Of a DNA stretch of 64,000 nt, positions 1 to 6,824 are shown one piece after another. Position 1 is the stretch's first letter. Every line of letters begins with the position of its first letter. The notes under the pieces are model-generated. The model was not told the DNA's origin. It saw only the letters and a program-made list of their open reading frames with translations, and did no database searches. The position numbers were made by a program, and so were the translations under genes. Source of the stretch: an uncultured Atopobiaceae bacterium (GTDB lineage: Bacteria; Actinomycetota; Coriobacteriia; Coriobacteriales; Atopobiaceae); assembly GCA_910579165.1 (NCBI GenBank), contig CAJTTF010000001.1, forward strand, positions 62,001 through 126,000, read 5' to 3'.

Positions 1-639
1 GCAGGTCCATGCTAAACCGCCAAGAGCAATGAGCACGCGCAAGCGACGCGGATGACGACGGATCCGTTCGTTTTGCTCGGAATCGTCTCCCACAGGCATT
101 GCAAAACCAAATGCAGCACCCATAAGAAGCAGAATAGGCCATCGGATAAAAACCATCCCACGGCACATCCCATAGAAATATTGGCTCCCAAGAGCTGTTC
201 CCAACAGTGCCATGACGCACAAGACCGCAATTGCCAAGAAACCAGCCCCGCTTATGCCTGCGCACATATAGCGCAGCCAGCGCTTGAGATGCAGGCGTGT
301 GAAGGAGAGCACCAGAAGTGCCAAGCACGCACCCAGACAAAACAAGAGGAGCAAGAAGGCCGTAAGCGTCCAGGGATTATGCGCAATAACAGGCATGAGA
401 TCCATGTTTTGAACCGTTCGGCCAAAGGGTTCGGTCGTGGTAATGAGGATTATGAGGGAGATGATGATGGCCGCCACAAGACCTATGCCTACCACCACAA
501 TGGGCCGGGCATACTGATGTGAGAGCTCAACTTTGAGTTTGTGCGAAAGGTGCTGCCGAGAAGACTTTGTCAGGTGTCGCGATCGCTCTTCTTCGCGCTC
601 GTCTTCTTTGCGAGTTGTATGGCTGGGAGTCTGTTTCAC
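1..639 (-). CDS. Integral membrane protein, partial (runs off left edge)
   Basis: The first 213 codons of a gene that continues beyond base 1. The start is GTG at 639-637 on the minus strand, with GAGGAAG nine bases upstream, and no stop occurs down to the edge. The protein opens with about 45 strongly charged residues (Arg, Glu, Lys, His). Hydrophobic segments follow at roughly residues 46-66, 91-114, 126-152 and 163-185, and another begins near 203, so it is a polytopic membrane protein with a cytoplasmic charged head. It is transcribed away from the gene at 814, with a 174-base spacer between them. I do not recognise the family and assign no function. Sure of the reading frame, unsure of the role. 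Confidence 0.7.
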   Translation of the reverse strand, partial: MKQTPSHTTRKEDEREEERSRHLTKSSRQHLSHKLKVELSHQYARPIVVVGIGLVAAIIISLIILITTTEPFGRTVQNMDLMPVIAHNPWTLTAFLLLLFCLGACLALLVLSFTRLHLKRWLRYMCAGISGAGFLAIAVLCVMALLGTALGSQYFYGMCRGMVFIRWPILLLMGAAFGFAMPVGDDSEQNERIRRHPRRLRVLIALGGLAWTC

Positions 640-813
640 CGCGGTTCACTTCCTCGCTGTTTGTTTTTAGTCAAGTTTATATGTTTTTCCAAGAGCTCAA
701 GCCGGTCGGTGCATCCTTTTTTCTTTACGGTACTTTGGAAATCCACGCGTGCACAAAGCTAAATGCAACAGCATTTTGTATCGCACGCGCCCGCTTGTTA
801 AAATAAGGCAATC

Positions 814-2061
814 ATGCATAACAAAAAAGGACAGATAACTAGAAGATCCCTTCTAAAAGGGGCGGGCGTGCTGGGCGCAGCATCAGTTGTTGCCGCGGGC
901 ACCCCTGCACTCTTTGGTTGCAGTTCTCAGCAGGGCGATGTTCACCAGCAGCCGCTTTCCGTTTCCAATAACGACATCATTTCAATCATGGATTCCTTTA
1001 CTGAGACGGATCAAAACCCACCTCACATGGCGAATACGGCAAGCTATAATTTGCCAGCCGGCACCATCTTGCTGCCCGCTGAGGGAAGCTGGTGCGCTGC
1101 TCTTATACAGGGAGAAGCGGCGAACCCCCTCATTAAAGCTGGTATCTTCTCTCTGGCTTCAGGAAATTTAGCACCACTTGTAGATAAACCAATTTCTGCG
1201 GGAACTTCTGTGGTCATCCAAGATGCACGCGCTTCTGATGAGGTCTACGGTTGGCTTGAGGTGGACACATCCACAAGTGTTTGGACTCTCTATGGGGCGA
1301 CCCTCACTAACGGGACGCTTACATCTGAGCCAACAAAGCTATTCTCGGCGGATGCACAATGGGAGGCCCCGTCGTTTGTTGCTTCGGGGACAGCGATAAT
1401 CTTCCAAACGCTTCCCACAACCGACGGCTCTCAAGCGAAGGAGCACTCGCGCGCATATTTGTGGAGACCGGGCATGGCTGAGCCAAAAGTGGTGCTCGAA
1501 AGCGCAGGAAGGTTTGCTTGTGCCCCTGGTGTATCAGAAGGACAGGTCATTTTTGTCCCTCGCGCTGAACCCAGTCAAGAAACGCATTATGCACTGAGTG
1601 CCTACGCCCTCAGTGACGACTGCGCAACAAACACAATTACCCTGGTACTGCCTTCTCCCATTAAGCCCTCCGGTGCCACAATGGTGGCTGGACGTCTTGC
1701 CTACACCATTGAAGCCGCTTATTCTTCTTCAGGCGTGTTGGGCAAGCTTGGAACGTTTATGCAGGTTGACCCCGGAAACCAAAACACAACGCAGGGCTTT
1801 TACTATATTAATCGTGAGCCCTATACAGCTCCTGCAGGCACCAGCAACATTCTTGTTTCTAAAAATAGAGCGTCGTATTTGGTATGCATTCTTTCCGAGA
1901 AAACCTTTGGTAATTTGTATGCCATCAATCGCGCGGCTGATTACGGCGAGTATCCGCTGCGCCTGGGATCTACCAATGACTTTGCAACTTATGCCTCGGT
2001 GAAAGACCCGGCGACCGGCAGACCAGTGCAGGTTACAGTTCGTGTGTTCTCGTATCAATAA
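814..2061 (+). CDS. Tat-exported lipoprotein-like protein of unknown function
   Basis: A 415-residue protein with a twin-arginine signal peptide: the RRSLLKGAG motif at about residues 10-18, a hydrophobic stretch, then LFGC (about residues 33-36), which looks like a lipobox. It is therefore probably exported folded and lipid-anchored on the outside of the cell. The mature part is rich in Ser, Thr, Gly and short beta-like stretches (repeated W-T-L-Y and Y-G-W-L type patterns), which could fit a beta-propeller-like fold, but no catalytic motif is recognised. AAGG lies just upstream of the ATG. It precedes a two-component regulator by 157 bases, so a sensory or regulated surface role is possible but unproven. 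Confidence 0.75.
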   Translation: MHNKKGQITRRSLLKGAGVLGAASVVAAGTPALFGCSSQQGDVHQQPLSVSNNDIISIMDSFTETDQNPPHMANTASYNLPAGTILLPAEGSWCAALIQGEAANPLIKAGIFSLASGNLAPLVDKPISAGTSVVIQDARASDEVYGWLEVDTSTSVWTLYGATLTNGTLTSEPTKLFSADAQWEAPSFVASGTAIIFQTLPTTDGSQAKEHSRAYLWRPGMAEPKVVLESAGRFACAPGVSEGQVIFVPRAEPSQETHYALSAYALSDDCATNTITLVLPSPIKPSGATMVAGRLAYTIEAAYSSSGVLGKLGTFMQVDPGNQNTTQGFYYINREPYTAPAGTSNILVSKNRASYLVCILSEKTFGNLYAINRAADYGEYPLRLGSTNDFATYASVKDPATGRPVQVTVRVFSYQ

Positions 2062-2218
2062 AGGTCTACTCAGCACCCTTCCTACCTGCGCTCTTAACAA
2101 AAAATGCACGGTCTCTCCATAAATGCTACACTTAATTGGGTAGAGTATGAAAAGGATAAGACATAGCAGAGACGGTACGTCTTAAACCCAGGCTCAGCGA
2201 GGGAGTAAAAAGGTTGTT

Positions 2219-3046
2219 ATGGCTGGCGAACCAAAAAAAATCCTTTTGGTAGAAGACGAGCAGTCTGTGCGCGATGCCGTTCAGGCGTATTTGGAGCGCG
2301 AAAACTACATCGTTGTACCGGTAGGCGACGGGCAGGCAGCTGTCAAAGCCTACGAAAAACACAAGCCAGATCTTATTGTTCTCGACCTTATGCTCCCCAA
2401 ACTTTCAGGCGAACGCGTTTGCCGCGCCGTTAGGGAAAAGAGCACGACGCCCATCATTATGCTCACTGCTAAAAATGAAGTGGAAGATCGGATTATTGGC
2501 CTTGAGCTGGGGGCGGATGATTACCTTCCAAAACCCTTTAGTCCTCGCGAGCTTATCGCGCGGATCCGAGCAATTCTTCGTCGCGTTCGAGCAGAGGAGG
2601 AGGCCGGACCTACACGCCATGAGTATGGCGACATGATCATCGATGGCACAGGCCATAAAATTCTCGTCAAGGGAAAGCCCGTCGATCTTACAACTTCAGA
2701 ATTCAAACTCCTGAGCACTCTGGCCGGAAATCCTGGCAGAGTTTACACGCGTATGGAGCTTGTAGAGCGTGTACTTGGCTATGATTTTGAAGGCTATGAG
2801 AGAACCATTGACTCGCACGTAAAGAATTTGCGCGCGAAGATTGGGGATGATCCACGCCAGCCCCGTTGGATCTTTACGGTTCACGGTGTGGGTTATCGCT
2901 TTGATTATCAGGGAGATAGAAATTCACGTTTGAGTGTAGATCCTACGGAATACAACAAGCTAGGACGCAAAGCTGTCTCCGCTAAAAAGCTTGGGAATGC
3001 TGCAAAGAAGCTGGATCTTAAACGACCGCGCAAAAAGAAGAAGTAG
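2219..3046 (+). CDS. OmpR-family response regulator with Lys-rich tail
   Basis: A 275-residue DNA-binding response regulator. The receiver domain (residues ~6-122) has the acidic pair E12-D13, the phosphoacceptor D56 in VLDLMLP, T83 and K105 in LPKPF. A winged-helix effector domain follows (~135-235, ending VHGVGYRFDY). The last ~35 residues form a basic Lys/Arg tail ending RPRKKKK, which is longer than usual for the family and may add nonspecific DNA or polyanion binding. AGGGAG sits upstream of the ATG. The gene ends six bases before the histidine-kinase gene at 3053, so the two form one operon and very likely one signalling pair. Targets are unknown. Confidence 0.92.
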   Translation: MAGEPKKILLVEDEQSVRDAVQAYLERENYIVVPVGDGQAAVKAYEKHKPDLIVLDLMLPKLSGERVCRAVREKSTTPIIMLTAKNEVEDRIIGLELGADDYLPKPFSPRELIARIRAILRRVRAEEEAGPTRHEYGDMIIDGTGHKILVKGKPVDLTTSEFKLLSTLAGNPGRVYTRMELVERVLGYDFEGYERTIDSHVKNLRAKIGDDPRQPRWIFTVHGVGYRFDYQGDRNSRLSVDPTEYNKLGRKAVSAKKLGNAAKKLDLKRPRKKKK

Positions 3047-3052
3047 GGCATC

Positions 3053-3991
3053 TTGGCCAATCAAGACCTCCTTCTTCATGATGCTAAAAACTGTCTTCAC
3101 GCGCTCACCGTCAACCTGGAGGCGATGAAAGACGGTCTCATTCCTCTTGATGAGGACGCTATCCGCACTTTGAACCGGTCGCTCTCAACTCTTCTCGATA
3201 TCCTTTTCCAGCTTGTGAGGGAAATCGCACCACCGACGTCAGCTGCTCAATATGCCGCCAAGACAATAGCAACTGCGAAACTATCCTCTCATGATGTCTG
3301 CAGCCAGGTCGCTCCTTCGCAGCCCCTTAAGGCCGCTTTGTGCAAGGAGGTCATATCCATACAATCGCCTGTGCAAGATACCTTCAACATTGTTCCTGTT
3401 ATGCGACGCCTTATTAACGAGATGGCCCCGCTCTTTCATAAAGAAGGGATAGCGTTTTCATTTGAGATTGAGCCAGTTGAAGTTTGGGTTCACGTGGATG
3501 TCACGAACTTTGAACGAATGTTGCGCAATCTTTTTTCGAATGAGGAGAAGTATGTTTTTTCTGGCGGAAAAGTTGAGGGCACGTTGAAGATGAGAGGATC
3601 ATCGCAAGCATACATAACACTCATCGACAATGGCCCAGGAATCAATCCAGCATACCTAAAGAATATTTTCAATCGCTCCCAACGAGGATGTGTTCCAACG
3701 AGTAAAAACAATAGCCCAATAGGCGAGAGGCCAAACAATAGCCTTAAACCAAAAGCAACAAAAATAAATGAAAGACGCGATGGGCGCACGCTCCTAAACG
3801 GAAATAACACACGCACACTATGTAAAACACATGAGAGAGGGGACACAGAAATCCCAGAAGGATCGGGTCTGGGTCTCTATCAAGTGGCACAAACAATAGC
3901 TTCAATGGGCGGTACTGTAGAAGTGGACAACTGCGCCACTGGTGGCCTAAAAACAGTCCTTTCTTTTCCTGCTGATGCCTTTTTGGCATAA
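3053..3991 (+). CDS. Soluble sensor histidine kinase, extended ATP lid
   Basis: A 312-residue histidine kinase starting at TTG 3053, directly after the regulator gene. There is no membrane segment and no recognisable sensor domain. The H-box is at the extreme N-terminus (LLHDAKNCLHAL, H9), followed by a dimerisation helix region. The ATPase part shows an N-box (LRNLFSNEEKY, ~residue 155), G1 (DNGPGI, ~192) and G2 (GSGLGL, ~270). About 78 residues separate G1 and G2, which leaves room for a ~40-residue hydrophilic, Asn/Lys/Arg-rich insertion in the ATP lid. It presumably phosphorylates the neighbouring regulator. The input signal must come from a partner or from the N-terminus itself. A degenerate kinase cannot be excluded. 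Confidence 0.8.
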   Translation: MANQDLLLHDAKNCLHALTVNLEAMKDGLIPLDEDAIRTLNRSLSTLLDILFQLVREIAPPTSAAQYAAKTIATAKLSSHDVCSQVAPSQPLKAALCKEVISIQSPVQDTFNIVPVMRRLINEMAPLFHKEGIAFSFEIEPVEVWVHVDVTNFERMLRNLFSNEEKYVFSGGKVEGTLKMRGSSQAYITLIDNGPGINPAYLKNIFNRSQRGCVPTSKNNSPIGERPNNSLKPKATKINERRDGRTLLNGNNTRTLCKTHERGDTEIPEGSGLGLYQVAQTIASMGGTVEVDNCATGGLKTVLSFPADAFLA

Positions 3992-4014
3992 TGATTGCGC
4001 ACAAAGGAGAGACC

Positions 4015-4635
4015 ATGAGTCAAAGAAGTTCGCAAAATGCGAGAACACAAAAGCAAATGGCCGGCGACGCTAAGGGAATGACCCGGAAGGGCGCTGGCAG
4101 CGCGAGACCCTCAAGAGAAGCTGCAACAACGGTTCGTACGATAGCACCAGGAAAAACTGGAGCTAAAACGGGGTCCGGTAACAGTGCTGCGGGTGGAAGC
4201 TTGTTTGGCGGAAACAGCCACAAGAAAGAGGAGCGTCGCCTGGAGAGAGAGCGTAGAGACCGCGAGGCCCTTGTGGCAAACATTGAGGTGAAAAAGCATC
4301 CACGCTACGCAACGTATCGGCGGGTCTGGTGGGTTCTTTTGGGCCTTGGTCTGTTTATGACCATTGTTTGCTGGATCGTGATGGCAGCCAATCCAGAAAC
4401 CTCTAGGGACCCTTACTCCACCATGGGCATGGCTTCAACTGGTAGCCTCATCGCGGCTTACGCCTGTATCCTTGCAGGTTTCATTTTTGATTGGATCAAG
4501 ATTCGCCCCATGCGTCGTAATGCCGAGAAAACAGCAGCGCAGATGAGTGATAAAAAGCTTAACGCGGTTATCGAAGAGGACTACGAACAACGAGAAGCTG
4601 CTAAGGCCGCCAACAAGGCCGCCAAATCAAAGTAA
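4015..4635 (+). CDS. Small two-span membrane protein, conserved hypothetical
   Basis: A 206-residue protein. The ATG at 4015 is preferred over an in-frame ATG at 3991 because AAAGGAGA lies five bases before it and the upstream ATG overlaps the end of the kinase gene. The N-terminal ~75 residues are polar, Gly/Ala/Arg/Lys-rich and probably disordered. A charged helix (KKEERRLERERRDRE) follows, then two membrane segments at about residues 105-125 and 138-160 and a charged C-terminal helix rich in Ala, Lys and Glu. No catalytic motif is seen. It lies immediately downstream of the two-component pair and is convergent with the PASTA kinase gene. Confidence 0.75.
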   Translation: MSQRSSQNARTQKQMAGDAKGMTRKGAGSARPSREAATTVRTIAPGKTGAKTGSGNSAAGGSLFGGNSHKKEERRLERERRDREALVANIEVKKHPRYATYRRVWWVLLGLGLFMTIVCWIVMAANPETSRDPYSTMGMASTGSLIAAYACILAGFIFDWIKIRPMRRNAEKTAAQMSDKKLNAVIEEDYEQREAAKAANKAAKSK

Positions 4636-4657
4636 AATCTCGTTTGGAGCGAGATTT
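4635..4657 (-). terminator. Hairpin between convergent genes
   Basis: Perfect 8-bp inverted repeat AAATCTCG/CGAGATTT with a 7-base loop, placed just after both the stop of the gene at 4015 and the minus-strand stop of the PASTA kinase (4666). Read on the minus strand the stem is followed by TTTTAC, so it most likely ends the kinase operon, and it may act in both directions. The T-run is short. Confidence 0.5.
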
Positions 4658-4665
4658 CGTGTAAT

Positions 4666-6765
4666 CTAGTTGATTATGCGCCTGTAGCTCAGGGGATAGA
4701 GCACCACTCTCCTAAAGTGGGTGTCGACGGTTCGAATCCGCCCAGGCGCACCATTTGCATTGATAATTCGAATCCGCCCAGGTGCATCGTTTGCATTGAT
4801 GGCTTGAATCCTCCCGGACCCAGTATTTCCCAATGTGCTGTTCAAAAGAGAACCATTCTGTCGCATCCCGTTTGCCCCCGTGCTCACATTAATAGTAATC
4901 ACGGTGGAGGTTGACTGACGACCCGTTGGTGAATAAGAGATTACATAGCCAGCAGCCACGCTTGCACTAGGACTTCTGGTAACACTCACCGAGAAACCCG
5001 CGTTTTCAAGAAGTGCGCGCGCATCGGCCTCACTCTTCCCCACTACGTTAGGGACATCTTTTACTGATGTGCCCGAGGAAATGGTGAGAGTAATCTTTGT
5101 TCCTTTTGGTTGGGAGCCCTGCGGGTTGTACGTTATGACGCACCCCTCGGCAACCGTATCAGAGGGCTGAGAGGCACCAATAGCTACCGCAAAGCCGGCG
5201 TCCTCAAGTGTTTTTGTTGCGCTCGAAGACGTGTAGCCCGTTACATCGGGAACCTCAACGGAGTCCTTGCCTTTAGACAGATTGATTGTCACCGTGTCGC
5301 CCTTAGTTGCGTTGGATCCAGCTGCCGGGTTTTGTTGGGCAACTTTTCCGGCTTCTACGCTATCATCAGCAACGGGATCGCCAATAACAGCTTTAAGACC
5401 CACCGCATCCAGAGCTTTGAGAGCAGCATCGCTTGTCATGTTTTTCAGATCAGGCACCACAACGGAATCACCAGGATTCTTTCCTTTGGAAACCTCAAGG
5501 TTGATGCGCGTTCCGCGCCCACGAAGCATGCCGGCGGCAGGATCTTGACTCATTACTTTGTTCTCCTCCACCTTGTCGGAGAAGGACTCTTTAATATCGC
5601 CCACTTCAAAATAATTGGTGTTTTGAATCGCTTGGACGGCCTCGTCCTTGTTCATGGTGACAACGTTAATAACGGCCTTACTATCTATCAAAAGAACGAT
5701 GAGTGGGATGAGGATAGCAAGAGCTACAACACCAATAATGCCACCAACAATCGCTTTCTTTTTTGTGGACCACTTGGGCTTTTTGGAACCAAAGTTTGCG
5801 TTGGTATCGGCAGGAATCTTGCCGCCTCCCCGTTTATTTTCTCCAGTTTTTATAGGTGCCATCTGGGCGGTTGATCCTGGACCGGCTATCTTCATATTTC
5901 TGGTTGGGGCTGCAGGCATCATGGTCGTTGCGCCTTCAAAGGAGACGGCTCTTCCGGCGAGAAAGTCGGTAAGCGCCACACGCAACTCATTTGCTGTCTG
6001 GAAACGATCTCTGGGATTTTTTGCCATGCATTTCAGAATAATGGCCTCAAAGGTGGGGTCAATCTTTGGATTGAGCTTTGAGGGCGCTACGGGCTCCTCT
6101 TTCACTTGCTTGAGCGCTACGCTTATTGCGTCCTCGCCATCAAAAGGCACCTTTCCCGTGGCTGCCTCGTACATCACTACACCCAGCGAATAGATATCTG
6201 AGGTTGGTCCTAAGTCTTTACCTTGGGTTTGCTCAGGAGAAACATAGTGGGCAGTCCCTAGCACAGAATTATCGGTAGTGAGATGGCTATTTTTGGCACG
6301 AGCAATTCCAAAGTCCATGACTTTGATGTTGCCATCTGGCTGAACCATGATGTTTTGCGGCTTAATATCGCGGTGAATGATGTCGTGTTGATGCGCAACC
6401 GTAAGCGCAGAGCAAATTTGAGAAGCAATCTGTGCAACTTTACGTGCGTCAAGAGCGCCGTGTTTTTTGATACCGCTCTTGAGATCCGTACCACGCAGAT
6501 ATTCCATAACAATGTAGTAGGAATCGTCCGCCTTGCCCCAATCAAAGATGCCAACAATATAGGGGCTCTGGAGTGCTGCCGCAGCCTGTGCCTCCTGCTT
6601 GAAACGCGCGGCAAATGATTCATCCGTCGCGTATTGGGGGAGCATCATCTTGATGGCAACCGTGCGCCCCAGGACCTCGTCAGACCCTCTATAGACGGTC
6701 GCCATACCGCCAATGCCAATTTTGTCCTGAACGCGGTAGCGCCCTCCTAAGATTTTGTCGGCCAT
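4666..6765 (-). CDS. prkC: PASTA-domain Ser/Thr protein kinase (PknB/PrkC type), C-terminus antisense to tRNA
   Basis: A 699-residue transmembrane kinase that senses peptidoglycan fragments and phosphorylates cell-wall and division proteins. The kinase domain (~10-270) has the Gly loop GIGGMATVY, VAIK, HRDIKPQN, DFG and the PEQ of the activation segment. One membrane segment (~338-360) is followed by four PASTA repeats (to ~630). The last ~45 residues leave the PASTA fold: they carry the 12-residue repeat derived from the tRNA-Arg 3' end and then the antisense reading of the whole tRNA, ending at TAG 4668-4666. No stop occurs before that in this frame. AAAAGGAG precedes the ATG at 6765. Last gene of the growth/division operon; its substrates likely include the adjacent FHA proteins, and the PP2C gene product is its likely antagonist. 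Confidence 0.95.
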   Translation of the reverse strand: MADKILGGRYRVQDKIGIGGMATVYRGSDEVLGRTVAIKMMLPQYATDESFAARFKQEAQAAAALQSPYIVGIFDWGKADDSYYIVMEYLRGTDLKSGIKKHGALDARKVAQIASQICSALTVAHQHDIIHRDIKPQNIMVQPDGNIKVMDFGIARAKNSHLTTDNSVLGTAHYVSPEQTQGKDLGPTSDIYSLGVVMYEAATGKVPFDGEDAISVALKQVKEEPVAPSKLNPKIDPTFEAIILKCMAKNPRDRFQTANELRVALTDFLAGRAVSFEGATTMMPAAPTRNMKIAGPGSTAQMAPIKTGENKRGGGKIPADTNANFGSKKPKWSTKKKAIVGGIIGVVALAILIPLIVLLIDSKAVINVVTMNKDEAVQAIQNTNYFEVGDIKESFSDKVEENKVMSQDPAAGMLRGRGTRINLEVSKGKNPGDSVVVPDLKNMTSDAALKALDAVGLKAVIGDPVADDSVEAGKVAQQNPAAGSNATKGDTVTINLSKGKDSVEVPDVTGYTSSSATKTLEDAGFAVAIGASQPSDTVAEGCVITYNPQGSQPKGTKITLTISSGTSVKDVPNVVGKSEADARALLENAGFSVSVTRSPSASVAAGYVISYSPTGRQSTSTVITINVSTGANGMRQNGSLLNSTLGNTGSGRIQAINANDAPGRIRIINANGAPGRIRTVDTHFRRVVLYPLSYRRIIN
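4678..4753 (+). tRNA. tRNA-Arg (anticodon CCT), reads AGG
   Basis: A 76-base cloverleaf with an encoded CCA end. Acceptor stem GCGCCTG/CAGGCGC, D-arm AGCTC..GAGC, anticodon stem CCACT/AGTGG with loop CTCCTAA giving CCT, and a T-loop TTCGAAT. The whole gene lies inside the minus-strand reading frame of the PASTA kinase (4666-6765), so the kinase mRNA is antisense to this tRNA. Its 3' end is followed by two degenerate copies of the T-arm/acceptor sequence, so it has probably served as an integration site. Confidence 0.95.
4731..4838. repeat. Three tandem 36-bp copies of the tRNA-Arg 3' end
   Basis: Copy 1 (4731-4766) is the tRNA T-loop to CCA plus 13 bases. Copy 2 (4767-4802) matches it at 31 of 36 positions by my count. 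Copy 3 (4803-4838) is degenerate, about 19 of 36 against copy 2. The period is exactly 36, so it keeps reading frame; on the minus strand it encodes a 12-residue repeat (GRIQAINAND, GRIRIINANG, GRIRTVDTH) at the C-terminus of the PASTA kinase. It is probably a scar of recombination or slippage at an attachment site. Confidence 0.85.
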
Positions 6766-6824
6766 AGTTTCTCCTTTTTACTCGTGCGCGTGCCATCGCA
6801 CGGGGATATATGTCTCATGCTCTG

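Noticed and set aside
52..522. 156-codon plus-strand open frame at the left edge
   Set aside because: The minus-strand frame from GTG 639 encodes a clear series of membrane helices with a ribosome-binding site; the plus-strand frame is low-complexity and has neither.
5110..5874. 254-codon open frame opposite the PASTA kinase
   Set aside because: Fully antisense to the PASTA and membrane region of an unmistakable kinase; no domain or ribosome-binding site.
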